NCBI RefSeq assembly: GCF_005796205.1
Contig: NZ_VAHN01000001.1
Location: 1 to 64,000 of the forward strand
Reading direction: 5' to 3'
Length of the DNA: 64,000 bases
Source: Pseudarthrobacter sp. NamE2
GTDB taxonomy: Bacteria; Actinomycetota; Actinomycetes; Actinomycetales; Micrococcaceae
Shown here: positions 1 to 7,699 of the stretch, piece after piece
Numbering within the stretch: the first letter of the stretch is position 1
Layout of the letters: every line of letters starts with the position of its first letter
The notes under the pieces: generated by a model
Databases searched by the model: none
What the model was told of the DNA's origin: nothing
What the model saw: the letters and a program-made list of their open reading frames with translations, nothing else
Position numbers and translations under genes: made by a program

Positions 1-23
1 TCAGGTACCGCCGCCTGGCGGTA

Positions 24-44
24 ATAGTTTATTGCCTAAACTAT
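24..44. promoter_or_regulatory. Perfect inverted repeat, probable ROK-family operator
   Basis: ATAGTTTA, five bases, then TAAACTAT form a perfect 8-bp inverted repeat 66 bases before the chosen start of the ROK regulator. The AT-rich half-sites resemble the AGTTTA/TAAACT type bound by XylR/NagC-like ROK repressors. I infer autoregulation, possibly with control of a divergent operon left of the window. Confidence 0.6.
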
Positions 45-110
45 ATGAGCCGACGTAGGGTGAGTCAACAGCAACCAGACACGAATTTTGAGTTCATGAA
101 GGAGCATCCT

Positions 111-1334
111 GTGGCAACGGCATCCCCCCTGGCCGCATCCGAGGCGGCCGGGCCCGGCACCATGGGCGACGTCCGGCGGAGCAATCTGGCGCTGGTGCTG
201 GGCAGGATCGCTTATGCTCCCGCCGGGGTGCACCCCAGCCGGGCGCAGGTGGCCAGCGCCACGGGCCTCACTAAGGCTTCGGTCTCAAGCCTGGTACTCG
301 ATCTCCTGGACGCCGGAGTCATCCGCGAGGTAGGCCTCAGCCAGCAGGGGCGGGGGAGGCCCGGCGTGGGACTTGAACTGAACTCCGCCCGAGCTGTCCT
401 GGGTATGGAGATCAACGTCGACTACATCTCAGCCGGTGTTACGGATCTGACGGGCAACCTGCTGGCCCTCGAGACGCAGGAGCGGGACAACCGCCCCGCC
501 GCTGAGGGGACGGTACTTGCCGCGCTTGCGCGCCTCGCCGCCAAAGTGCGCGCTGAAGCGGCGGGCAGCGGTGTGCAGGTGCTCGGCGGCGGCCTCGCGG
601 TGCCGGGGCTGGTGGACGCAGCAGCCTCCCGCGTTCTCACCGCGCCCAACCTGGGCTGGAGCGACGTTGACCTGGACCTCGATGCTCTGCTGCCGGACAC
701 GCCGTTAGGGGTCTCGTTGTTCAACGAAGCCAACGCGGCCGCCCTGGCCGAAGTGCGGCACCGGCCCTCCGGCAGCTCCACCTTCCTGTTTGTTTCAGGT
801 GAGGTAGGCGTGGGCGGAGGCCTCGTCATCGGCGGGGAACTGTTCACCGGCCCGGAGGGCCATGCCGGCGAAGTGGGGCACGTCGTAGTTGAGCCGGACG
901 GATTGCCTTGTTCCTGCGGCGGGGCCGGATGCTTGGAGACCGTGGCGGGCCAGGATGCGATTTTTGTCGCTGCCGGTATCGATGCGGAGGCCCGGACACG
1001 GTCCCAGTCAATGGCCGTGCTGGTGCAGGCGCTGCAATCCGGGGTTCCTTCCGCGCTGTCCAGCGTGGAGCGCGCCGGCCGCTACCTCGGAGTGGCACTC
1101 GCCTCGACCGCCCGCGTGGTCAACATCGGCGCCGTGGTCCTCGGCGGGCACTTCGCCGTCATTGACCCCTGGCTCCGCGAGCCCCTCCTCGCAAGTCTCG
1201 AGAAACATGCCCCCGGCAGGCTTCCGCCCGACCAGGTCACCGCTTCGACCCTGGGCCAGGCAGGTGCGCTGCTGGGGGCAGCCGGCAGCGTGGTCCGCTC
1301 GCTTATCGACGCGCCCCACCTGCTGCAGCAGTAG
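111..1334 (+). CDS. ROK family transcriptional regulator
   Basis: A 407-aa sugar-responsive repressor of the ROK (NagC/XylR) family. An N-terminal winged helix-turn-helix (SRAQVASATGLTKASVSSLV, about residues 45-64) is followed by a ROK sugar-kinase-like domain with the glycine-rich GEVGVGGG segment, the EVGH motif and the zinc-binding CSCGGAGCLE motif. The frame stays open back to an ATG at position 45, but GTG 111 has AAGGAG (99-104) with a 6-nt spacing, so I chose it; the 45 start would also begin against the operator palindrome. It probably controls carbohydrate uptake genes outside the window on the left. The effector sugar cannot be told from sequence. Confidence 0.9.
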   Translation: MATASPLAASEAAGPGTMGDVRRSNLALVLGRIAYAPAGVHPSRAQVASATGLTKASVSSLVLDLLDAGVIREVGLSQQGRGRPGVGLELNSARAVLGMEINVDYISAGVTDLTGNLLALETQERDNRPAAEGTVLAALARLAAKVRAEAAGSGVQVLGGGLAVPGLVDAAASRVLTAPNLGWSDVDLDLDALLPDTPLGVSLFNEANAAALAEVRHRPSGSSTFLFVSGEVGVGGGLVIGGELFTGPEGHAGEVGHVVVEPDGLPCSCGGAGCLETVAGQDAIFVAAGIDAEARTRSQSMAVLVQALQSGVPSALSSVERAGRYLGVALASTARVVNIGAVVLGGHFAVIDPWLREPLLASLEKHAPGRLPPDQVTASTLGQAGALLGAAGSVVRSLIDAPHLLQQ

Positions 1335-1352
1335 GTCAACCGGCAAAAGCAC

Positions 1353-1380
1353 GAAAACCCCCGGTCCGAAGACCGGGGGT
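1353..1380 (-). terminator. Rho-independent terminator of tRNA-Arg
   Basis: A 10-bp GC-rich stem (arms 1357-1366 and 1371-1380) with a CGAA loop on the + strand. Read on the minus strand it is followed by TTTTCG and a further T run, so it terminates the tRNA-Arg transcript. It also lies after the ROK gene stop and may serve both directions. Confidence 0.8.
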
Positions 1381-1393
1381 GCCCTGACGTGTG

Positions 1394-1466
1394 TGCCCCA
1401 GGAGGGAATCGAACCCCCGACCGGCGGATTAGAAGGCCGCTGCTCTATCCCCTGAGCTACTGAGGC
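1394..1466 (-). tRNA. tRNA-Arg (anticodon TCT)
   Basis: A 73-nt cloverleaf. The acceptor arms GCCTCAG/CTGGGGC pair, the D arm reads GCTCAGGGGATAGAGC, and the anticodon loop CTTCTAA gives TCT, which reads AGA. The T loop is GGTTCGATTCC. CCA is not encoded after the discriminator A. The anticodon stem has one C-T mismatch next to the loop. Confidence 0.95.
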
Positions 1467-1499
1467 GGGTGCGTCCGGAACAGAACCGGCGCCTCAAAA

Positions 1500-1505
1500 A
1501 GTCTA
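1500..1505 (-). promoter_or_regulatory. -10 box of tRNA-Arg
   Basis: TAGACT on the minus strand lies 33 bases before the tRNA 5' end, which places the transcription start near 1493 with a leader of about 27 nt. No convincing -35 box is visible. Confidence 0.55.
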
Positions 1506-1678
1506 CATTGCCGGGACTCGGGGCGCTGTCACTGGCCTGCGGGCGCGCCCACTGGTCCCCCACAATCACACTTAGGCTCTGGTTGTGCACATACGCGAAT
1601 CCTGTCCTCCCCGGCAGCTGGTACGGAGCGCCATGCTGGTCATGCCTGCAAGGCACAACATTGAGACAGGACGTAAAG

Positions 1679-2245
1679 ATGAAAGACTTGATCACCATCC
1701 GTGGCTTTGTGGCCACGGATGTAACGAGCTCCACCACTGCCGGCGGAACTGCCACGGCATCCTTCCGCGTCGGCGTCACCTCACGCCGCTTCGATGAGCC
1801 AGCCAAGTCATGGGTGGACGGGCACACCAACTGGTTTACCGTGAAGGGTTACCGCCAGCTTGCGGGAACCATCGGTTGCAGCATCAGGAAGGGTCAGCCG
1901 GTCATAGTGGTCGGCAGACTGAAGCTCAGCACGTGGGAGAAGGATGGGCGTGTCTACCACTCCACTATCATCGACGCCGTTGCCGTAGGGCATGACCTCA
2001 CCTTCGGATCGGCGAATTTCACCCGCACTTCGTCAAAGCCTGTCCTTTCCCTCGTGGAGCCGCCCCGCGTCCCGGATAACGAGCATCCGGGCGTTATGGA
2101 CGAGCCCATGGACGAGCCAGAGGACCATGAGGAGGGCCAGCCCGATGACGACGGGCATTCTGCCGTCGTCATCGAGGACAGTGACGGCGGCATCGTTTCC
2201 CTCGACTTGGAAACGGGGGAGCTCGCCGAATCAGGAGTCCAGTAA
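1679..2245 (+). CDS. ssb: Single-stranded DNA-binding protein
   Basis: A 188-aa SSB-type protein. The OB fold occupies roughly residues 1-115, with the usual KDLITIRGFVATDV start, an interior WFTVKGYRQLA segment and KGQPVIVVGRLKLSTWEKDG. The tail is acidic (residues 125-188, rich in D and E) but does not end in the classic DDDIPF peptide, so this is more likely the accessory SSB found in Arthrobacter than the replication SSB beside rpsF. The frame is open upstream to 1469, but only ATG 1679 begins the conserved OB fold. A possible -10 (TAGGCT near 1572) would give a leader of about 95 nt. Confidence 0.85.
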   Translation: MKDLITIRGFVATDVTSSTTAGGTATASFRVGVTSRRFDEPAKSWVDGHTNWFTVKGYRQLAGTIGCSIRKGQPVIVVGRLKLSTWEKDGRVYHSTIIDAVAVGHDLTFGSANFTRTSSKPVLSLVEPPRVPDNEHPGVMDEPMDEPEDHEEGQPDDDGHSAVVIEDSDGGIVSLDLETGELAESGVQ

Positions 2246-2267
2246 CGCCATCGACGCTGCCACAGGT

Positions 2268-2319
2268 TTCCGGGCGGGCAAGGCCAGGGCACCCCCGGCC
2301 ACGCCTTGTCCGCCCGGAA
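2268..2319. terminator. Long stem-loop after ssb
   Basis: Arms 2268-2284 and 2303-2319 form a 17-bp stem with one G-T pair around an 18-nt loop. There is no T run after it, so it may be a tail-less terminator or an mRNA-stabilising hairpin between ssb and the lipoprotein gene. Confidence 0.5.
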
Positions 2320-2357
2320 TGCAAAACCCCACATGCCGCCCGTGGCAGAATGACAGC

Positions 2358-2921
2358 ATGCGGCCTACCCCTGATAACCGGCAGAAGTCCACGGCCGGTG
2401 CTTCACCGGCGGCCCCCTCACCCTTTCCAAGACTCCGCCCACTGGCCGGTTTCGCCGCATCCGCTGTCCTCGTTGCCGCCGCGGCCGCCTGCACTCCGAC
2501 TCCCGCAGTTCCGGCGCCCCGGCCAACGTCCCACATCCCCGAGCCGCCAGCCGCCGCGGCGGAACCGTCGATCGGCGCCTCCGCGGAAGCGCTCGCAAAC
2601 ACTTCTGCACAACCACCGGCGCCGGATGCTGCAGCCACTGAAACTGTCAGGCGGACAGTGACGGATGCCTTAACGCAGCTGGCCTCCGGTGCACCGAAGC
2701 CCGCCACCGCCCAAGTGACCGATGCGTTGACCGGTGCGGGCATCGCGCCCGCCGCGCTCCAGGTCTCACAGAGCCGCACCCCCACGGGCCTGGAGGCTGA
2801 TGCAATTGAAGCCGCAGTGCTGCAGGGCAGCGACTGCGTTATCGGCCAGGTGCGGGAAGGGACCGTTACGGTCACGGTCCTTCCCGTGCTCGCCAGCGGC
2901 AAGTGCTTTGTGGGGTCCTGA
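2358..2921 (+). CDS. Secreted lipoprotein, DUF6993-like
   Basis: A 187-aa predicted lipoprotein. After a basic N-terminus a hydrophobic stretch, LAGFAASAVLVAAAAAC, ends in a lipobox whose Cys (about residue 37) would be lipidated. An Ala/Pro-rich linker follows, then a small C-terminal domain (about residues 85-187) with two Cys (GSDCVIG and SGKCFVG) that could form a disulphide outside the membrane. The C-terminal half resembles proteins annotated DUF6993 in Micrococcaceae; the function is unknown. ATG 2358 is the only start that leaves a proper signal peptide. It lies just before ettA on the same strand, but ettA has its own promoter. Confidence 0.7.
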   Translation: MRPTPDNRQKSTAGASPAAPSPFPRLRPLAGFAASAVLVAAAAACTPTPAVPAPRPTSHIPEPPAAAAEPSIGASAEALANTSAQPPAPDAAATETVRRTVTDALTQLASGAPKPATAQVTDALTGAGIAPAALQVSQSRTPTGLEADAIEAAVLQGSDCVIGQVREGTVTVTVLPVLASGKCFVGS

Positions 2922-2956
2922 TTCCGCCGCAAATATGAGTTAGGCCGCCAACCCAC

Positions 2957-2962
2957 TAGATT
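2957..2962 (+). promoter_or_regulatory. -10 box, leaderless start of ettA
   Basis: TAGATT ends 7 bases before the ettA ATG, and no Shine-Dalgarno sequence is present. Transcription would begin at or next to the start codon. Confidence 0.55.
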
Positions 2963-2969
2963 TGGAACC

Positions 2970-4652
2970 ATGGCGGAATTTATCTACACAATGACCAAGG
3001 CCCGCAAAGCCGTTGGCGAAAAACTCATCCTTGATGACGTAAGCATGTCCTTTTTCCCGGGCGCCAAGATCGGCGTTGTGGGCCCGAACGGTGCCGGTAA
3101 GTCCACCATCCTCAAGATCATGGCCGGACTCGACACCCCCTCCAACGGCGAGGCCAGGCTCAGCCCCGGCTACACTGTGGGCATCCTGCTGCAGGAGCCG
3201 CCGCTGAACGAAGAAAAGACCGTCCTGGGCAACGTCCAGGAAGGCGTGGGCGAGATCTACGGCAAGATCCAGCGCTTCAACGAAATCTCCGAAGAAATGG
3301 CAAGCCCGGACGCGGACTACGACACCCTCCTCGAGGAGATGGGCAAGCTCCAGGAAGCCATCGACGCCGCCGACGCCTGGGACCTCGACTCCCAGCTGGA
3401 ACAGGCCATGGACGCGCTCCGCTGCCCGCCCGCGGATGCCGACGTTACAAACCTTTCCGGTGGTGAGCGCCGCCGCGTTGCGCTGTGCAAGCTCCTCCTG
3501 CAGAAGCCGGACCTGCTGCTCCTCGACGAGCCCACCAACCACCTGGACGCCGAGAGCGTCCTGTGGCTCGAACAGCACCTCTCCACCTACCCGGGCGCAG
3601 TCCTGGCGGTCACGCACGACCGGTACTTCCTGGACCACGTGGCTGAGTGGATCGCCGAGGTGGACCGCGGACACCTGTACCCGTACGAGGGCAACTACTC
3701 CACCTACCTGGAGAAGAAGCGTGCCCGCCTGGAGATCCAGGGCAAGAAGGACGCCAAGCAGGCCAAGCGCCTCGCCGAGGAACTGGAGTGGGTCCGCTCG
3801 AACGCCAAGGGCCGCCAGACCAAGTCCAAGGCCCGCCTGGCCCGCTACGAGGAGATGGCCGCTGAGGCGGACCGGACCCGCAAGCTCGACTTCGAAGAAA
3901 TCCAGATCCCGCCGGGACCGCGCCTGGGCGGACTGGTCCTCGAGGCGAAGAACCTGCAAAAGGGCTTCGAGGACCGGGTCCTGATCGACGGCCTGTCCTT
4001 CAGCCTGCCCCGCAACGGCATTGTGGGCGTGATCGGTCCGAACGGTGTCGGCAAGACCACGCTGTTCAAGACCATCGTCGGCCTTGAACCGCTCGACGGC
4101 GGCGACCTGAAGATCGGCGATTCGGTCAAGATCTCCTACGCGGACCAGAGCCGCGGCGGCATCGACCCCAACAAGACCCTGTGGGAGGTTGTCTCCGACG
4201 GGCTCGACTTCATCCAGGTGGGCCAGGTGGAAATGCCGTCCCGCGCCTACGTTGCCGCGTTCGGCTTCAAGGGACCGGACCAGCAGAAGAAAGCCGGCGT
4301 GCTCTCCGGCGGTGAGCGCAACCGGCTCAACCTCGCGCTGACCCTCAAGCAGGGCGGCAACCTGCTGCTGCTTGACGAGCCCACCAACGACCTCGACGTC
4401 GAGACGCTCAGCAGCCTGGAAAACGCGCTGCTGGAGTTCCCCGGCTGCGCCGTTGTGGTCTCCCACGACCGCTGGTTCCTGGACCGCGTGGCGACCCACA
4501 TCCTGGCCTATGAGGGCGATGAGGAGAACCCCTCCAAATGGTACTGGTTCGAGGGCAACTTCGAATCCTATGAGGAGAACAAGGTGGAGCGCCTTGGTCC
4601 CGATGCTGCCAAGCCGCACCGCGTGACCCACCGCCGCCTGACGCGCGACTAG
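2970..4652 (+). CDS. ettA: Energy-dependent translational throttle protein EttA (ABC-F)
   Basis: A 560-aa ABC-F protein with two ATPase domains and no membrane segments. EttA binds the ribosomal E site and gates entry into elongation according to ATP/ADP level. Domain 1 has Walker A GPNGAGKST (about residue 40), signature LSGGERRR and Walker B LLLLDEPTNHLD. A basic linker (about residues 245-300, KKRARLEIQGKKDAKQ) is the P-site tRNA interaction motif. Domain 2 has GPNGVGKTT, LSGGERNR and LLLLDEPTNDLD. Length and order match EttA. It converges on tesB, with a strong hairpin between them. Confidence 0.95.
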   Translation: MAEFIYTMTKARKAVGEKLILDDVSMSFFPGAKIGVVGPNGAGKSTILKIMAGLDTPSNGEARLSPGYTVGILLQEPPLNEEKTVLGNVQEGVGEIYGKIQRFNEISEEMASPDADYDTLLEEMGKLQEAIDAADAWDLDSQLEQAMDALRCPPADADVTNLSGGERRRVALCKLLLQKPDLLLLDEPTNHLDAESVLWLEQHLSTYPGAVLAVTHDRYFLDHVAEWIAEVDRGHLYPYEGNYSTYLEKKRARLEIQGKKDAKQAKRLAEELEWVRSNAKGRQTKSKARLARYEEMAAEADRTRKLDFEEIQIPPGPRLGGLVLEAKNLQKGFEDRVLIDGLSFSLPRNGIVGVIGPNGVGKTTLFKTIVGLEPLDGGDLKIGDSVKISYADQSRGGIDPNKTLWEVVSDGLDFIQVGQVEMPSRAYVAAFGFKGPDQQKKAGVLSGGERNRLNLALTLKQGGNLLLLDEPTNDLDVETLSSLENALLEFPGCAVVVSHDRWFLDRVATHILAYEGDEENPSKWYWFEGNFESYEENKVERLGPDAAKPHRVTHRRLTRD

Positions 4653-4665
4653 TTACAGGCAACAC

Positions 4666-4701
4666 AAGGAGGCCGGCACCCGCTCGGGTGCCGGCCTCCT
4701 T
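4666..4701. terminator. Hairpin between convergent ettA and tesB
   Basis: A perfect 16-bp stem (4666-4681 with 4686-4701) and a GCTC loop, 13 bases after the ettA stop. There is no clear T run on either side. Its place between convergent genes suggests bidirectional termination. Confidence 0.75.
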
Positions 4702-4759
4702 CATGCCCGGGGTCTCCTGTGCGGGGGTCTTCGCCCCCGCAAGAGATCGGCCGGAGCTG

Positions 4760-5740
4760 TCAGTCGCGCACAGCCTTGCGGATCTGGTGCTCCATCACCT
4801 TGGACTGGAAGGCGCCCACCACTTTGCTTTTCACATCGGTGGGCACCCGGACCATGCCCTCCTGCGCCACAGACGCCACGTGCTGCCCGGCGCGGTTGAA
4901 GATCTTGCCCGTGGCCAGCCCCCGTGCGCCCTGGGCGCTGGGAGACTCCTGGACGTAAAGAAGCCACTCGTCCACGCGGGCGGGGCGGTGCCACCACATG
5001 GCGTGGTCGAGGCTGGCAACGTTCATCCCCGGCGTGATCCAGCTCAGGCCGTGCCTGCGGAGGATTGATTCAAGCAGCGTGTAGTCGCTGGCGTAGGCGA
5101 GGGCAGCCCGGTGCAGGTTGGCGTTGGGCGGCATCGGCCCGAACGTCTTCATCCACACGGCGTTCCGCGCTTCCTTGGCGCCCTTCGCGGAGACATAGAG
5201 CGGGGGATCGATGTGCCGGATGTCGAAGGGCCGCTCGTAGGCCCAGTGCCGTGCCACAGGGTGGTCGAACTTTCCCAGCAGGTCCGCGGTGGAGGGCAGG
5301 GACTCGGGATCGGGGATACCGGTTGGCATCCCGGACTCGTGCTCGATGCCTTCGTCCTCGCCCTGGAAGGACGCGATCATGGACAGGATCGGCACGCCGT
5401 CCTGGTACGCGTGGACACGCCGTGCCGAGAATGACCGGCCGTCGCGAAGGCGCTGGACACCGAACGTGATGGGCTTGTTGGCGTCACCCGGCCGCAGGAA
5501 GTAGCCGTGCATGGAGTGGACAAATCGCTCCGGATCGACGGTGCGGGTGGAGGCGATGAGTGACTGTGCCAGGACCTGGCCGCCGAAGACCCGGTGGTGC
5601 GGCTGCTGCTGCGAGGGGCCGAGGAAGATGTCCTCGTCGGTGCGGGCCCCCTCCAGCTGGCCAAGGTCAAGGAGCGTGATCAGCGACGACGTTGGGTCGC
5701 CCTGCGGAGGCGCCAGGAGTCCGGCTTCGGCTTCAGTCAT
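4760..5740 (-). CDS. tesB: Acyl-CoA thioesterase II
   Basis: A 326-aa double-hotdog thioesterase that hydrolyses acyl-CoA to free fatty acid and CoA. The first hotdog carries HRVFGGQVLAQSL and HGYFLRPGD; the second carries ASLDHAMWWHRP, which holds the TesB catalytic Asp. Near the C-terminus ARGLATGKIFNRAGQHVASVAQEG is typical of the family. Length fits TesB (about 290-320 aa). ATG 5740 lies 6 bases after a TAGAGT -10 box on the minus strand, so the mRNA is probably leaderless. It diverges from the gene at 5804. Confidence 0.93.
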   Translation of the reverse strand: MTEAEAGLLAPPQGDPTSSLITLLDLGQLEGARTDEDIFLGPSQQQPHHRVFGGQVLAQSLIASTRTVDPERFVHSMHGYFLRPGDANKPITFGVQRLRDGRSFSARRVHAYQDGVPILSMIASFQGEDEGIEHESGMPTGIPDPESLPSTADLLGKFDHPVARHWAYERPFDIRHIDPPLYVSAKGAKEARNAVWMKTFGPMPPNANLHRAALAYASDYTLLESILRRHGLSWITPGMNVASLDHAMWWHRPARVDEWLLYVQESPSAQGARGLATGKIFNRAGQHVASVAQEGMVRVPTDVKSKVVGAFQSKVMEHQIRKAVRD

Positions 5741-5746
5741 GGTTCG

Positions 5747-5752
5747 ACTCTA
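5747..5752 (-). promoter_or_regulatory. -10 box, leaderless start of tesB
   Basis: TAGAGT on the minus strand ends 6 bases before ATG 5740, with no ribosome binding site. It faces away from the + strand -10 at 5791. Confidence 0.55.
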
Positions 5753-5790
5753 GACGGCGCCCCGGGACTGCTCAACAAAGCTCCAGCCGG

Positions 5791-5796
5791 TAGTGT
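5791..5796 (+). promoter_or_regulatory. -10 box, leaderless start of the gene at 5804
   Basis: TAGTGT ends 7 bases before GTG 5804. This promoter decides the start of the next gene, whose frame stays open further upstream. Confidence 0.5.
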
Positions 5797-5803
5797 TCTT
5801 GGT

Positions 5804-6463
5804 GTGTCTGATCTCCTCACCTCGTCCTTCCGCTTCGCCGATCCCCGTGATCTCGCCGACCTGAAGACCTTCACCACGCGTGCCAAGGCGATTGACGACG
5901 GCGCCATCCGGCTGCAGGCCGCAGGTTCCGTCCTCGCGGCGTATGTGTGCGTGCTCCGCCCGCGGGTGCTCGGCGAAGCCACCCCCACCATCCTGGGCCT
6001 GCGCACAATGGCACTGGCGGAACCGTCCACGACGGACGTCACGGTCACGCTGTCGGCCGTCCTGGACCGGCTCGCCCGTGCAGGGGAAAACGACGTCGAG
6101 TTCCCGGTTCCCCCCACCACCGTCACCGAATCCTGGACGGGCGTGGGCGCGCCCCGCGGGGGCTGGGAACTGCTGGGGTCAGTCAGCGACGTGGAGCTGA
6201 GGCAGGCCGCGGAAACCGGTATCGCTGAAGTCGCGGGGATCGTGCCGGACAGGCCCGGAGCATTGATCGTAAACAACGCGCGGGCCGCCGTCTGGGGACG
6301 GGAACTGGACAGCACAGGCCTGCCCGCGGGAGCCGCCTTCGCAGCCTTTGCCCTTGGCTTTTTGGCTGACGGTGACCAGCAGCTGTACCGGGCCGGCCGC
6401 TGGTTCCGGCTGACCGGCAACCGCGGCCACGTCCTGGCGAGGACCGGAAGCGGCCTGCTCTAA
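5804..6463 (+). CDS. Conserved hypothetical protein
   Basis: A 219-aa soluble protein I do not recognise. It has no membrane segment or signal peptide. It opens VSDLLTSSFRFADPRDLADL and is rich in Ala, Val and Leu, with a WTGVGAPRGGWE segment mid-protein and a GLPAGAAFAAFALGFL segment near the C-terminus. It may be an Arthrobacter-family protein without assigned function. The frame is open back to 5594, inside the divergent tesB gene; GTG 5804 fits the -10 box 7 bases upstream and keeps the two genes apart. It ends 31 bases from the convergent globin gene. Confidence 0.75.
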   Translation: MSDLLTSSFRFADPRDLADLKTFTTRAKAIDDGAIRLQAAGSVLAAYVCVLRPRVLGEATPTILGLRTMALAEPSTTDVTVTLSAVLDRLARAGENDVEFPVPPTTVTESWTGVGAPRGGWELLGSVSDVELRQAAETGIAEVAGIVPDRPGALIVNNARAAVWGRELDSTGLPAGAAFAAFALGFLADGDQQLYRAGRWFRLTGNRGHVLARTGSGLL

Positions 6464-6494
6464 CCGGCTTTCTGCGGACAGGGGCAGAAAGCCG

Positions 6495-6944
6495 TTACTG
6501 CCCCGACGGGCTGTTGACCATGGACAGCGCAGCACGCTCCATGTAGTCCCAGAGGGTTCCCTCGTACAGCGGCGGCAGCTCCAGCGCGTCCACGGCCCGG
6601 CGCATGTGGAACAGCCACCGCTCCTTGGCCTCGGGCGTCACCCTGAACGGCATATGGCGCATCCGGAGCCTGGGATGGCCCCGCTCCTCGCCATAGGTCG
6701 TGGGGCCGCCCCAATACTGCTCAAGAAACATCAGGAACCGCCGCTTGGCCGGCTCCAGGTCCTCTTCCGGGTACATCGGGCGCAGCAGGGGATCGGTGGC
6801 CACGCCGTCGTAGAAGACGTCGATGAGCTTCACGAACGTATCGCGGCCGCCCACAGCGTCGTAGAAGTTGTCGGTATATCCGGGTTTGCTGAAGGGATCG
6901 TTCTGCATCAACTGGGGCCGCTGCGGTTCGATGGGAATGTTCAT
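6495..6944 (-). CDS. glbO: Group II truncated haemoglobin
   Basis: A 149-aa 2-on-2 globin of the trHbO class, which binds oxygen and is linked to peroxide or nitric-oxide chemistry and to respiration. Visible features are the start YTDNFYDAVGGRDTFVKLIDVFYDGV, FLEQYWGGPTTY in the CD-E region, and HPRLRMRHMPF, which holds the proximal (F8) His. WDYMERAA lies near the C-terminus. A 20-residue N-terminal extension precedes the globin fold. Only 2 bases separate it from the upstream mscS stop, so both are probably on one transcript. Confidence 0.93.
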   Translation of the reverse strand: MNIPIEPQRPQLMQNDPFSKPGYTDNFYDAVGGRDTFVKLIDVFYDGVATDPLLRPMYPEEDLEPAKRRFLMFLEQYWGGPTTYGEERGHPRLRMRHMPFRVTPEAKERWLFHMRRAVDALELPPLYEGTLWDYMERAALSMVNSPSGQ

Positions 6945-6946
6945 TG

Positions 6947-7633
6947 CTACTCTCCGGCTTTCTGCTGCGTCTTGGTGTGCTCGGCTCCATGGTCCAGGCC
7001 GTGGCCGGCGGGTGCGTCAGGCGTTTCCTGCGGCGGCACGTAGTTGCCCTGCGAGCGGTTGCCCACACGCAGGATCTCGCCGTTGCGCAGGTACCAGATG
7101 GCGCCGTCCTCGGACCGGACCCGGGTGATGCGCAGGCCCATGGATTCCACTACGCCCACCACCTCGCTGGTTTCGATGACGTCACCGATGCCGTACTGAT
7201 CCTCGATGGTGATGAAGATACCCGCAAGGAAGTCGCGGATCAGCTGCTGGGCACCGAAACCGATGGCCACACCCAATATTCCCACGCTGGTGAGCAGCGG
7301 GGCGATGTTGATGTCCAGGTTCTGCAGCACGTACATGCCGGTGATGATCACCACCAGCACGCCCACCACGCTGTTCAGGAGCGAGCCGATGGTTTCGGCG
7401 CGCTGCACCCGCCGCTCATGGTCCAGGGCGCGGAGGGCCGGTGCAACCCACTTGAAGGTGCGCTTCTTGAAGAAGTTGCTTCCGGATGCCACCCGGGACG
7501 TGATCCGGGAAATGATGAACGTTGCCACCAGCCACACGGTGACCCCCACGCCGAGGCTGATCACGATGCCCGTGATGCTGATGCCGTTGGGGTCGGTGGT
7601 GGCGGACGGCAGGACTGACAACATGCTGACCAT
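6947..7633 (-). CDS. MscS-type mechanosensitive ion channel
   Basis: A 228-aa small-conductance mechanosensitive channel family protein. Three membrane helices are visible: SITGIVISLGVGVTVWLV, VVGVLVVIITGMYVL and the pore-lining LLTSVGILGVAIGFGAQQL (TM3). The MscS beta domain follows, with the motif DQYGIGDVIE. The C-terminus is short and Gln/Glu rich. ATG 7633 has AAGGAG 12 bases upstream and a -10 (TAGGGT) at 7681-7676. Co-transcription with the truncated haemoglobin is likely from the 2-base gap. Confidence 0.92.
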   Translation of the reverse strand: MVSMLSVLPSATTDPNGISITGIVISLGVGVTVWLVATFIISRITSRVASGSNFFKKRTFKWVAPALRALDHERRVQRAETIGSLLNSVVGVLVVIITGMYVLQNLDINIAPLLTSVGILGVAIGFGAQQLIRDFLAGIFITIEDQYGIGDVIETSEVVGVVESMGLRITRVRSEDGAIWYLRNGEILRVGNRSQGNYVPPQETPDAPAGHGLDHGAEHTKTQQKAGE

Positions 7634-7675
7634 AAGTTGGAAAAACTCCTTGAAGCGCGGCTCTGTTCTGCTTTA

Positions 7676-7681
7676 ACCCTA
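7676..7681 (-). promoter_or_regulatory. -10 box of mscS-glbO
   Basis: TAGGGT on the minus strand lies 42 bases before ATG 7633, giving a short leader that contains AAGGAG. Only 6 bases separate it from the + strand -10 at 7688. Confidence 0.5.
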
Positions 7682-7687
7682 GCGCCG

Positions 7688-7693
7688 TAGCGT
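7688..7693 (+). promoter_or_regulatory. -10 box before the epimerase remnant
   Basis: TAGCGT ends 6 bases before ATG 7700, the leaderless spacing seen elsewhere in the window. The promoter seems to have outlived its gene. Confidence 0.45.
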
Positions 7694-7699
7694 GGAGCA

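Noticed and set aside
2940..4631. 563-codon minus-strand frame opposite ettA
   Set aside because: Antisense shadow in a gene with strong codon bias; no domain, and EttA is certain on the other strand.
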